A program made the translations under genes and the position numbers. From Mesaphorura yosii (taxonomy: Eukaryota; Arthropoda; Collembola; Poduromorpha; Tullbergiidae), in the NCBI GenBank assembly GCA_009869945.1, contig WIXG01000137.1:62001-126000 (forward strand): DNA of 64,000 nt. The letters are read 5' to 3'. This document shows positions 1 through 13,079 of the stretch, one piece after another; the first letter of the stretch is position 1; every line of letters begins with the position of its first letter. The notes beneath the pieces are model-generated. The model ran no database searches. It was not told where the DNA came from and was given only the letters and a program-made list of their open reading frames with translations.

Positions 1-3000
1 TCGAGTCGTGCCGAGAGATTTTACGTCCAGATCGCAGATTTTTGTGAAAAATCACGATTTTAGCAAAACAATCACAGAACTCCATGTAAAATACGCGACG
101 CGATGTGCACGCTCAGATTTCGTGCACGGACCTTGAACGATTACGAGAAGAAGCTGAAAAGCTGAAATGCACTGTGAGAAACTTTGTCATCTCTGCATGC
201 ATCTTTGTTTTATGAATTCTGTCATCGGTCGTAAATAATGCAGTGCAAGACTCCAGTCGTCGAATTGATCTTTGACTTTTTCTCCGGTGGTCATAAAATG
301 AACAAGTCAATAAAATCCTGGCCTGCGTCTTTGGCACGGCACGGCGCGGCACGGAGATCGATTTGGGATCCAGCCCCAAATTTTAATTGGTTCGCAGCTA
401 ATTAAGGATCGAGTCGAACAAATCTTTGTCCTTTCATCGTCTTGCGGTGCGGGGTCGTCGAATCTCTGCCAAGAGAAAGATTTGTCTTTGCTTTGCTCTG
501 TTTGGCGCTGTCCTCAAGATTTATGGTTTGTATCTTGGCCATACCATGCCAGGCTTGGAGAACATCTTATTAGATTAAAGCCACTCGTGCTCGGATCCAC
601 CTTTTCTATTTTCTCTACTTCATCTTCATCTTCTTCGTCTTCGTCTTGTTCATCTCTGCACTGCACTACCGAAAGATTTGTAATAAAGTATCGGAATTCG
701 ACGTATGAATTTATTTCCTCTGCTCGTGCTCGAGCTACTCGTCGTATGTCGTTGCTCTTTTATCAGGAGTGGAGACTCAATTTACTTTGCCCCTGATCTC
801 TGCCTGCTCGTTCGCGTGCCTCATGCGTGCAAAGATTAAATACCGTAAAAAGTCAAAATACAACGGCAGGGCAGACCGGGGCAGAACAGCGAAGGCAGCG
901 AGAGCGAATAAACAATGCAATTCATCATAAGCACAGAGATCAACAACTCTGATTTGATCTCAATTCTACTTTCTGCGTCTGTTGCTTAGCTTGACAATTG
1001 ACTTGACGCACGCTGACGTGTGACGTGTTTAAATTTAAATGAACAAAAACTCGAGTCAACTGAAAAGTCGTAAGTGGTAAGTCGAAACTCTCAATTTCAA
1101 GCTTCAGGCTCGTGTAAACAATTAACAACAGTGTCAGATTGGATTTATCGTGTCTGGAGATCAGTTTTGAGTATCGTGTTCTTAGTTCTTGGCCGTTCGT
1201 GGTTTGGTTTACTTTTACGATAGTGTTTACTTTGTTGTACTCTACTTTTGCCGATAGCGAATTGGCTACGATTGCCACTGGAATTGCGTAAGTCATAATC
1301 AAACCTTGTTTTTGCTCCTTTTCTTGACAAGGTCTGGCCTAGCATGGCAGGATAATTTCAGCAAGCAAGGAGTCCAAGATTGTCAATTGTCAACAACTTG
1401 ACTTGACGCCCGCCTGACGGGCATCAAGAACCAGGATCCAAGACAAAGGATTAAGTCGATCATTGATGAATTCGCAACAAAATGAATATTGGACTGGGTT
1501 ATCAATACATACACAACTGGCTAAACTCCTCGATTAATCTTCCTGCCTGGTGCCTGAAAACAATTAAATACGCATTTTGCTTACCAAAGACTGGCGGTGA
1601 CGGCTGGCGAACTGAACGAAACGACTGAAGACCGGATGGAATTAAGTTAACATTAGCCTTGACGTCAATAATTATCCGGTTTCAATTTCGCAAGTCGCGA
1701 CTGTAACTGAAAACTCTTAACTTTTAACTTCTGTTATCTGCAGTTTTGTTTTCTTCACGTACTTCACGGCCTCGGCTTCGATTCGACAAGAGAGCTCTCA
1801 AGAGCCAAAAGCCAAAAAGGAGATGCAGATCAGGCAGATCTCTGTCGCCTTCAAATGAACGATTCTTTACGTAATTGAGTTTATGTACGTCATAATTTTT
1901 ATTGTAATTACCTCCTAAAGTTTAACTTGTCGATTTAAATACGGCAATAGATTTTAATTGTGCTTTAAATTCTTGTCATTGCCATTTACCATTGCCAATA
2001 GCCAATTTTTCTCATCACAGTCCAGTGTTCATAATGAAATTTGCCAACTGCAAATGGCAAACTGCATCGGATGCGGATCTCATGACGTGCCTTGCCTGCT
2101 GCGATCGGGATAAGAATCTATTGATTTTGTTCATGAATCTGTAAGATCATCATTTTTCCCGTTGCGTTTGCGTTGCAATGCACTAACCCAGAAATTTTTT
2201 TGATGATGCCAACAGAAATCTGGTGGCCCTCTTTTCGTGCGGTGCGTGCGTTTGATTTTGTATTTTTGCCAAGCGTAAACGGAAAGTGAGTCTTAGCGTC
2301 CGAAGGCAGCCAGCACCTGGGAGCCTTCGACGTGCAACCTTCGTCTTCGTCTGTGCTGTGTGTCGTGTGAAAGTTCACGACAATTAATGGCAGCGGATCA
2401 GAGATCAAGTGATAAGGCAGGCAGGTAGTTGAGTTCATCTCACCTTTCTGCGTATAATCTTCGCCCAGCATCTTTCCCAGACTCTCGTGTCTCGTCTTCG
2501 TTGTCCGTGATTCGTGTCCATGCAAATGTGGAATTAATTACTGCTGAAAGCCGAGAATGTCGCCTCGCCTCGTATCTTCTCACGCTTTTGCTTTTACATT
2601 TGGCATAACCATCACCATCAGCAGTCCCATTAAGATTAAGACTTTCCATTTCCATTCCACCGACCATAGCAGAGCAGACCAAACCAGGCCATCATTCATT
2701 AAGCCACGCACAAGCAAGTGGCAATAAGTCGCTTACCATAATTGCAAATTTATGGTGCAATGGCAATGAATGAATGGGGAGTCAAATGAATGGACGGACT
2801 GCACATTGAAAAACCGCGATCGCGATAGGACGATAGACGATGCGAGAGCCTGAGAACGCAGGGCACAGGGGTCACAAACTCCAGCTGATAGCAAATGCGA
2901 ATGCGAAAGTGTCTTCGTTTCCAGTTCAGTTCGCTAATTACTTCGAGTCGCTGGTCCAACCTGAGAAAATTTACCGGATCCATAAACGGAGCACAAAATT

Positions 3001-4815
3001 TCCACGAATCCACGAATCTTGCTGGACGAGGACAGAAGCAGATCAAAACCACAATCAAAGGAAGGACTGGTTGGCAGCGGTGCATTGCAGGGACAAAGTT
3101 CACGGGTGCTCGTCGCATCACGTTGACATGCAGCAAATCTGTACACGACAAAGGTCACGACCCCTCGCTTGCTACATTGTATCAGAATTCGCAGATCGCA
3201 ATTGGCAATGATAAATGCAAGATGTGGTCATCATCTGGCGAGGGCACAAGATTGTTTACAAATGTCATCTGCTACAGTTTCAGCTTCTCGGCCCAGCTGC
3301 GCGACGGATGAATGGATTTTCGATTGCTGCAAGGTTTTATTGGAAAAATTAAACATGCTTCATGTGATCGTCAATTCAAAGCCAATACTTAAGACTTATC
3401 TCGCATCAGCCTACGCTAGAATACGTGAATACGAAGATTATGTACAATACGCATATGCAATGCATTGCATTACTTCATGGTAAATGTAGCAATTAAAGAT
3501 TAGTATCAGTTAATAGCAAGAAGTATTAATAATTAATAATGAATTGGATATCTTATAAGAATATTTAATTTAAAATCACATTTTCCATCTTTCACTCAAT
3601 CGCACGCTTAATTTTTTTATAATTCATATTTGAACCTAAAACAACTGCACTACTAAGAAGCTTGAAGCCATAAATAAATTCGGGCATTCACACAAAATTG
3701 CAATTCTTCAAGAAAGATTGCTGATTCAGAAGAATGCCAATCGAAAAATCAAAATAACGATGCAGCGCAGCTCCGAAATTCCCGAATCACGAAAGAAATT
3801 CGACCTTTCAGTCGATCTGGGACAATTAACACGAATTTTAGCGTACAATTGAAGTCACAGCCACAAACATGCATGCAGTCGACGCAGTAAGCAATGAATT
3901 AGTCACAGAATTCGGAGTTACGCGTACGTGACTGAGGATCGAATTACAATTACGGAGCGCAGCGCAGGAATCTCATTGAACCCTGCAGCCTACAGCTTGC
4001 AGCCTACATCCGTGGAATTCAGCCGAAAATGCATGCAATTGGGCCACGCTCGCTGCTCGCACAGGTACAATGTCCTTAACTAACGCGTTTTGTATTTGTA
4101 ATAATTTAATGCGTGATGTAAATACACGTTGATGACAATGTTTGGAAATATGTGCAAGTGCAGCAGCAGAAGTTGCAGAAGCCTGTTTTGATTTTTATGA
4201 CACGACTCGGTTCAGACAGCGAACGACGCACGCACGTTTCATTTCTCAAATTACATTCATACGACACGGTAATAGCAATAGCAATAATAATGGCTGGAAA
4301 TAAAGCGTTAGGCTTTATGAAATGGAAATGGCAAAGGTGGGTTCACGTTGACAAACGCGTCAGGCGTAATTACGCCTGTAATGCAAAAAGGCAAAGGAAA
4401 TTAAAGTTTTTAAAGTTTTAAAGCTCGAAGCTGAAAGCTGCCTGTGTAAAGTAAAGCGTAAATAAAATGCCATGTAAAATGTAAATTACGAACGAACAAT
4501 GTCGCAAACGCAGATTTCGGTAATAAACCTACTTTATATTAATTGCTCTGCCCTGCCGAGTACGATGCATAAGCAGTTAGCAATGAAAATACAATAAAAA
4601 TGAATCTGGCAGGGTAGTTTCGTTTCATTTTGCCCCTTTCCCAGGCTAAAATCGTAAAATCTCTAATTTTCTATTCTCTTCTCCTTCTCTACGCTTTCCT
4701 AGCTTAAGCAGCTTTAGCTACTTACAGATTATCATGGAATCACATTTCTTGGGCCTTGGATCTAGTCTCGGTTGGCGTCGCGTCGCATGGCAGTTGTCGA
4801 TCGCACTTGGCTTTT
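1..4815. other. Gene-free stretch left of the Maf gene
   Basis: I found no coding region here. Open frames are short, mostly lack an ATG in good context, and carry no recognisable domain. The 3' untranslated region of the minus-strand Maf gene must start at 4815 and run left, but no AATAAA lies close to the stop codon, so its end is unplaced. A pyrimidine-rich TTC/ATC run sits at about 611-650. The rest is unremarkable mixed-composition sequence. Confidence 0.6.
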
Positions 4816-6881
4816 TTAATAGTAGCCTTGTTCTGGGGAGCTCGGACTGCTGCTGCCTCCCTGGCCGTTACCGTTCGTGCCTGCAGACGCAGAAGCAGGT
4901 GAATGAGACACGATTGCTGAGACTGAGACGGGGAAGGCCCGAGGCGGAAGTGGCGTGAGTTGACCGTGCGCATGGGACTTACCGTGCGGCTCAGGCTTGG
5001 GCGTGATGTGGAATGCTGCTGCTGCATGTGCGTGTGCGTGTGAGTGATGTGCTGGCAAAATGCTGGACACTGGACTCAGAGCTCCGTGATGATGCTGTCC
5101 ATTCCCCATGAAGCCGTTGAACGGCGGCAGTGGGCCGCCATTGCCGCCGCCGTTGCTGGCGCACCCGCGTCCCATTGGTCCAGTCCCCGCGTTGTTGTTG
5201 TTGGGCTCCAGGTTCCGATGGTTCTTCGCGTGTAATTCGACACGAAGTTTGCGGATCTCGTCGTCTTTGGCTTGTACCACCCGCTGGATTTCGTCGTCCT
5301 TGGCGTGTACCATCGACTTGTAGTGGTGGAGGTCGCTCTTCAGCCTCTTATTCTCGTCCTCGAGTGCCTTTCGCTGGTCCTGGCGCTTCGTGCGGCAGTT
5401 CTGGGCGTAGCCACGGTTTTTGAGCGTGCGACGCTTCTGCTTAAACTGCACAATCTCCTCACGGGTCAACCCCTGAAGCCGCTTGTTGAGGTCGCGGACG
5501 GGGAGCGCCATCAGTATGTCGTCGGAGAGGTCCGTGAGGGAAATCGAACGGGAGAAGGACGACGTCGACTCGCGGCCGTCGAGGCTCTGCGTGCGCGAGT
5601 GCGGGCGGTGGCCGTGCGCATGACCGCCGTGTCCATGGTGGCCACCGCCGCCGTTAATCTGCTGGTGATGGTGCAGGCCAGCAGCCGCGGCCAGTTGATG
5701 ATGATGGAGGAGCGCAGCGTGATGGTGTTGAAGATGAGCACCGCCGCCTCCGCCCGCGGACGCATTCATGTGATGCTGTATGGCGTTGGGTGACTCTAAG
5801 CCGACGGAGCTGCCTCCGCCGTGCCCGTATCCATTCACCATCCCGCCGCCTGGTGAAGGATACTCGTGCTTTGCAGCCAGCCAGACTGTTTGTTCCATGC
5901 CACTGCCTCCACCACCGCCGCCTCCGCGTCCAGAGCCGCCGTTTCCGCCTCCACCGCCGCAGGCTACAGAAAAGTCAAGCGGTTCAACAAAATGCAGACC
6001 ACGGGCGGCGTGGTGAGCGAGTGCGTAATGATGCTGATGCTCCTCCGCGCCACCGACGCTGCCACCGCCACCGCCGTCCGAGTTGCCCCAAACAGAGTGC
6101 GTGTGCAGTCCAGCAGTAGCGGACGCGCCTGCACCTGCACCATCTTCCACAACACACAGAGCAAAAGGAAACAGGAAATTAGCGCTGGCTGCAGTGCGTG
6201 AACGTAAACGCGCGTGAAAGAGGCAGAATGTAATTAGCCTTAACACTTACCTTGTTGTCCATCAGGATCCGACTCCTGCCGCAACGGCGTGTGTGGGGCG
6301 TGGGCGCCGGCTGTGGGTCCGGACGCGAAGCTCGGAGACGAGGGCAGTGCGCAGTGAAGAGAATGCGTGTGTTGATGCTGGTGCTGCTGCTGATGCCCGC
6401 GTGGGTCCATCGTGACCGAGTCGGAGTCGGGCGACGAGCAACCAGAATCGTTGCCGTCGTAGCCTCCGCCTTTCCCCTGCTTGACAATCTGCAGCTGGTG
6501 GCGAGTGTTGCCGTTCGGGATCGGCCCCGTTGCGTTGGACGCCGCAGCGGCGGCTCCGGAGACGGTCTGCAGTTGGTGATGTTGTCGTTCGGGTCCATTT
6601 TCAGAATTTGCAGCAGCAGCAGCGGCCGCCGCGGAAGCTGCGGCGTTGGCGGTATGGAGCAGAAGACGCCGTTGTCGAATGAGTTCGGTGGCAGTGCTCA
6701 GCATGTTGTTGCCCATACTACCCGCACCCTGACCGCCACCTCCACCGTGGCCGCCCGGGTCTTCTGCACCTGTGAAGTGGAGCAGATCGAACTCCTGAAC
6801 GTAGTCTTGCTCGGAGAGCAGCCCTTCGTTCGTCGCGTCCATGCCCTGCATGATGGCTCGTCCCGTGCGTGTGTACACCAT
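4816..6881 (-). CDS. tj: Large Maf bZIP transcription factor (traffic jam type)
   Basis: Nuclear DNA-binding regulator of the large Maf family. Two exons: 6881-6251 and 6143-4816. The 107-bp GT-AG intron splits a GAT codon, and the product is about 652 residues. Residues ~26-36 ([11 protein letters not shown]) match the acidic N-terminal activation motif of large Mafs. Long Gly-, His- and Ala-rich linkers follow. The extended homology region is at ~413-446 ([18 protein letters not shown]), the basic region at ~447-464 ([18 protein letters not shown], with the Maf-specific Tyr), and the leucine zipper at ~470-521. The zipper holds an 11-residue duplication. I use the first in-frame ATG (6881); ATGs at 6851 and 6842 have better Kozak context and may be the real start. 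Small Mafs lack the N-terminal domain, so large Maf is secure; orthology to Drosophila tj is inferred. Confidence 0.95.
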
Positions 6882-9800
6882 CGAAGAGCGGTAACTTTCA
6901 CTCTGACACGAGTGAAACGAACAAAAAACCAACAAAAGTCGAGCCAATAATCGTTGGAACTGAACTGTGCTTGAAGCCACTGGCCACTTGTCACTGGCAC
7001 TTTTCACAATTTGTCGCTGGATTGCAGATTTATTTTGCGAAAAGACTTCGAATCAAAGACACGTTTAGTCGATCAAGACTTTCGCTTGCCGATGTGCATC
7101 GGAGCGCATTCAGCGAGCATGTGTGTCTGTCGAGGGGCTGGAGCAGCAGATTTAAAGCCTGAATCTGTGACTCTGCTGCTCGCTGGGCTGCTCGTTTGTA
7201 TGGAAATTCTACTCGTTTTCTTGTACGGCAGGGGCGAAACTCCACGACTCCACTTGGCACTGGTACTCGAATGCGCTGGGAAGGAGCTCAGCTAACAACA
7301 CCTCACAATATCGCACAATTTCGCACTGAAACGAGCCACGCCACGCCATGGGCTGAGACTGAGAGCATTTAACATGCACAAGTGTGGAGCGCATTACGTA
7401 ATTGTAATCGTGTTTAACTTTCTCGCGTTGCCAGTACACAAAAGTAAAGCAAAGCAGGCAAGAGTGAAGTCAAACACAAAGAAAAAGCCAACGTACAAGG
7501 GAAAGAAAGTGAAATCTGTGCTGCACTCGCAATACACAAAATATCGCATACAGAGCGACTGAAGGAAGTGGCTGTGGGCTGGCTGAAGTCGAGCGATCTG
7601 CAGCCGACGTCTTGGTAGGTTGGAGCCGGAGCGAGGTGCAAACCTCGTACACGCCTCTTCGACGACGACGACGCGACTTGAATCTCACCTGTGCTGTGCC
7701 GTGTGCATTGCTATGTTTCACCGTACCGCGACTACGACCGAGCCTGCATTACTGTATTGCATTGTTGAATTGTTGCAATCCAGATCCAATCCAATCAACG
7801 GACAGAGCGGACGACGGCAAACAGAGAATTAAATTTCTACTGGACAAGAGCGCAAGTTGTCCCGTCTTTTAATCTTGCATTGGACATTGAATTGGGTCAC
7901 GCAATGTCATCGTCCATCGCTGCATGTGTTTTTAATCGAGTCTGATCGTCACTCTTCGTTGCTTTTATGAATGAATTCTGGACTGTGACTTCGGCTGAAC
8001 GAAGGCGAACATTGTACAAAAAATTGTATGCAGCCTTGGCCTTTCAAGCGACCAGAGATCATCTTCGCCTTTTTTTGCAGTAAAGTAAAGTGACATTGGC
8101 AGTTGCGGTTCTGATAATCATCATTGCAATTCGCATCTCGTTACGTAAACGCGTGCAGCACAGACGACGAAGTCCAAGTTCATTTCCAAGGCTAAACTAA
8201 AGCAAGACGCAAATGCAAAATGCATCGACTGGCAAATTGAAAATGCGGACGCAAGTCACAAGTCGCAAAAGTGCATCGTGATGACCGACCGACCGTCCAC
8301 ATACGAAAAAGACGGACTAAGCAAAATGAAATCGCTGTGCATTTCCCATGCCTTGCCTTTGCCTTGCAGTGCGTGAGATTCGCATCGCTCGTCAGCATCT
8401 TGGATGCTGAATCAGCGAAAATCAGGGCAAGGCACGGGACGGGACGGCAAGGAATCCAATCCAAGTCCAAATCCGCAGAAAATATCGACTGAATTCTGCA
8501 CTCATCTAAAAATTCATTCGAGCCGGAATCTGAAACTGTTCTTACTCGTGTTCGTCTAATTATCGAAATGCATATTCGCCATTCGCAATTCGCAAGTCAA
8601 AATAGCGCAGGAATTCGAAATTGTGAATGAATTATGAATTTTTTGTGCACTAGGCCGGAAAATGCCCGCGCGCGCCCGTACGTCAATTGTCATTACCAAA
8701 ATTGGAAAATATTGTCGCAAATCATCCGACCGTCAGTCTGCGTCTAGAATTTAATACTCTAATCGAATTTGGCCATTTCCTTTCGCTGAAGCGTGAATTC
8801 TTTGCTTTGCGTTTCGGGGCAAATTGAGAAACTCATCTTCATAAATGCATGCTAAAACGTAACGAAACGTTAAAGAATACGGAGCAAAGCAAAAGCAAAT
8901 TATATTTTATGTCGCAATGAAAATATTTGAATATGTTTCCAGTCCGTGCGTTTCGCTGCCCAATTGAGCGGACAATAAAAATAATCATTCCGATTTTAAT
9001 AATAATGCAGAATCCACCGTCGTCGGGTCATTGAACAAATCTCTCATCTCATTTCGCATCTCAACGCAGTGTAGGGCAGATTAAATTTAAAGAAACATGA
9101 GCATGATTAACAACGGACTCGTCCGCGTTTTGGGGGACTTGCGACTCGGGCTATTGGCATTGGCATTATTGGATTTGACGAAATGATCACGGCGATCGTA
9201 ATGGATTGAGATGAAATTCATTTCATTATCGTTTCCCGGATCCGCATCTTTTTTATCTGCCAGGCAATGCACGGCAAGGCAATAAGGCAATAAATGGAAT
9301 GAATGGACAGTTGGACGGACGAACGAGCCGACGACCCTTGCATGCGACTTTCTACTTGCTTATTGTCATTGAGATGGAGATGATTTTGCCTGCCTGCTTT
9401 CCCCTCGCAGCAGCAGCGCACAATGATCACGCAGGCAACAGTTTACTTAATCTGTAAATTTTTTTTTATATTCAAATGACGATGGCACGGCATTTGTCTG
9501 GCTTTTTTATGTTCCGAACAACCTTTCCGCTGTCCTGTTTTTGTGCCTGCTAATTTATTTGCCTGCGCCGGCCGCGTCGCCGCGTGCATAAATCAATTCC
9601 GGAAGTCACAGTTGACTCGACTTCGAATTTGACTTGGACTTCATCCCGGCTCGGCTCGCAACAGGAGTCGCAACAAAACTGCTCACCTCAACAACTGTAC
9701 AACTGAGCTCGGCATAAATCACGCCACGGCGTGGCACGGTGGATACAAAACAAAGATACAGACACAAAGTTTATGATTTGTGAACAAAAGGCGCAAGCAC

Positions 9801-12800
9801 ATTTCTCATTTACGCGATTTTCGCGATGCAGCAGTGCTCAGCGCAAAGTCGCAAAGAATCGACGAGATCATCAGATTCGAGATGAAATGAAGATCCACCT
9901 TCTTCCTTTCGCCGTTCTCTTTTCGGTCGGGTCGTGGAATGTATGAGATCATGTCCGCAGTTCGTGCATCGCCTCTTCGTGCCGTACCCAAGCCAGGCCA
10001 CGCCAGGCCAAGTCGCAGTTTCCCAATTCCAGTTGCCGTACCTTGGACGCTTCGATACTTCGATCTTCGCTCGCTTGACTCGAAAGGCAGCAGCAAAGCA
10101 ATCTTGTTTACTTCAACCACCGCACCATCGCATCAAGACACGAACGATAATTGAAACTTAATCTCGACTATTTATACAATTTATTTATCCTCATGCAGTA
10201 GCACTTCAATCTCGTTCACCAGTTCACAGTTTGCGAGTCATTGATGAATCGAAATTCGCGATTCACATTCCCATGTAAACATTTTAATTTATAAGCTTCA
10301 CCCTGAATTTTGCTGACTAAGGTGAAAATACAATGAGAGCGATGTTGAATATGAATTTTAACCTTTCACATCGCATCGCATCGAGTATGGTAAATTGGCA
10401 AAGCAGGGCGCGCATGGGCGATGTTTTCCAATGCAGTTGTTGTTCATCTTTGCAGTGAGATGCGAAGTGCGAGGCGATGCGAGGAAGAGGCGATGAGTGA
10501 AATCGAAAGTAAAGAGAATTGAATTGAGTCACAGCCACGAGCATGACGCGGAGATGAGAACGAAGCGAAAATGGGGCAAAATGAGAAAATGCTCAAACTT
10601 AATTTATGAAATTACTGAGTTTTATTCGGATTCGTATTCATTTCATGTTTCTGAGCCCGTTAATTCATTTATCACTCGCGAACGCAAATGCAGTAGTAAA
10701 AACAAGGCAAAGATGACCTGAAAGGCCTAAAGCATTGACGGACGCGGACGGTGGGCATCGGTCGGCAGATCTTATTTCAAATTTCTACACTGCTAATATT
10801 ACTTTGTTATGGGAGGAGATGCGACACGGCAGAGGACATGAGAATCAGATTTCTTTTCTTGATCTCGGTTCTCGATTCTCGGTCTTTAATGTAGTTAACG
10901 CTTTAATGCCAATAATGCCTTAATGCAACACAATAACGAGATTACGACTTACGAGCTGCGAGTGCGAGCCCGGAAATCTTGTTTTCTGTCGTGCCCATTT
11001 TTCTCGATCCGTTTCTTGCTGAGTCGATCAACCGCTAATCTCTCCGCTGGGAATTAGCATCCACTGCAGCTTGAATTCGCCCGGCCTGGGTATGGTTTTG
11101 TCACAGTCTCTGTCGTAGTCCATACAAGACCAAGTCAGGGCTGGAGTGAAATGAAATGAGAACATGATCTCTGTCTTGCCTGCAGGGCACAGCGCGGGCC
11201 AGCACTTCAGGATCATTGTCCATTTCGTCTCAATTGAGATCATCGACTGTAATCGTAATCGTACATGTAATAGGCTATTAAAAGATTATTGTCTCTGATC
11301 CGCCTTCTTTTCTGCCGGTCTTCGATTCGAATTACGAACTACGCGTACCCGCTTTGCTTGGAGTAATTAACCGGAGAATGAGCTGAAGTCTCGCAAGGCA
11401 TGACGCATGACGGAGATGTGGCACAGGCAGAAGCCTGCGCTGCTAAATGGAGCGCAGCATGAGCGTGAGATGTCAAATTATTTTTTAACAGCACTGCGTC
11501 CAAGTCAAAGTCGACACGAATTTATTGCCACAATTTGTCTGTGCCGAACGCGAGCTCGGGCGCGAGCCGACTCACCCGTCAATTGTCATCTCCCACACCA
11601 GATTTTTGTTATTAAAATATTTCCACTAATGATTTCGTCATGAGAAGGTCGTGTGACAGCCACGCCAGGAAGCGAGCGTGCTGGATGCATGACAGCCCTC
11701 ATCTTCATCGCACATTGTGATTTTCGGCACCTTGCCTGATCTCAGCCGCGTACGAATCTCGTTAGACGACAAGAAAGTGACACAAATTGGTCCATTTCCA
11801 TCATCGACGCCCCAACTCGAACGCGAATGCAAACGCGGTCGCAAAACTTTTCCTTTGATTAAGATGCGGATGGCGAATGCAGATCTCTGCTTGCTCGGAT
11901 CCTCAGCTTTCTGGTTTTCTGGCTTTCTGGCACGCCACGTCAATCAAATTCAGGCTCCGAATTCCGAATCCTTTTTCCCTTTGCTAAGTTGATCAGCTTA
12001 ATTGTAACACTACGCGTACGCGTACGAGTTTTGAGACCTTTTCTTTGGCCTTCCTGCCTTGGCTTTGGTTCCTGCAATTTATTTATTGTCTTTTGTCTCT
12101 TCGTCCGACACACGAGTACGACACGACTTTTGATTTATTTTTATACGACGAGATTTATGTGCACGGGGAAAACGTCGCGATGTCGAACCCCGAACGAACC
12201 TGGTGCGGGATGCAGGACGCTGTACGCCCGGAATCGCCTCGGATCAGAATCGGGCTGTCTTTTATTTATTGGACATCTTTACTTTTCTACGTTTCTGCCT
12301 GTACTCTTATTTATTATTTTGTCCCGGGCTTTTTTCATCTTCAGCGGAGAGATCAGTAACGGGAACGGGATTAGAGAGTAAGATCAAATGTTCAAATGCT
12401 CAAATACTCGAAACTCGAATTCTCGAAAGCAAAGTCCTCAGCTTATTGATTTCGAGAATCGAAATGAAGATGAACTTATGCTCTGCACGTAGCCCGACCG
12501 CTGCAGTGTGCCCGGTTCTATGAGTTTATTAGGAACAAGTGTCAAACGTCACTCTTAACTTGATCAGCGCAATTGTGCGATGAATACAAATGAATGGACT
12601 CTGGACACGGACACCCGCACCGCGTTCCTCGTTTCGGGTTTCTCGTTTCGGTGTTCATCTAACCACAAGACACAAGATGAGATCCGCATCCTTTTGTCTA
12701 CTTTGCCCTGCACTCTATTGTGTTGTATTGTATTGCGCTGTTCTGCGCCGGGAATTGGATTGGAAGTTAATCAGGCGAAAGACACAAAAGAATGTAACAA

Positions 12801-13079
12801 GGCGTGAAAACAGTGAAAAGGCTCGCTCGCTTTCACGTCCAGCCGTCCGTCAACTGTTGATGGCCTGGTCATTGGCCTAGCCTGTCTTGTGAAGCTTCGC
12901 TTTCGCCTTCGCATTCCGTGTTGAGAAATATTTTTCAATGCAAATGCAGTAATTTATTGGACAATTGAACATTTAACACTTAATAGTTACAGAAAGTTGG
13001 TAGTGATATGAGACAAGTTTCAGAATTCAGCAGTCAGTACTCAGTTACCAGCAAAGAATGGAACCAGGGACCCAAGAAA
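6882..13079. other. Gene-free stretch between Maf and trypsin
   Basis: Holds the 5' untranslated and promoter region of the minus-strand Maf gene at its left end and the 3' untranslated end of the trypsin gene at its right end. I see no supported exon between them. Candidate Maf promoter elements on the minus strand are weak: a TTTAAA near 7150 and a TCAGT initiator-like word near 7360. WGATAR sites are sparse (2 by hand count in 8,000-10,000). A run of overlapping CGTACG words lies near 12,010. Confidence 0.55.
12953..12958 (-). promoter_or_regulatory. Poly(A) signal of the trypsin gene
   Basis: AATAAA on the minus strand, about 120 nt past the trypsin stop codon. No nearer canonical hexamer is seen, so the 3' untranslated region should be roughly 140 nt. 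Confidence 0.65.

Noticed and set aside
5272-5793. Plus-strand frames over the Maf bZIP exon
   Set aside because: Antisense shadows caused by Gly/His/Ala-rich codons on the coding minus strand.
11028-11243. Minus-strand 71-codon frame ending before an acceptor-like CAG
   Set aside because: No homology recognised, no partner exon, and composition like the surrounding noncoding sequence.
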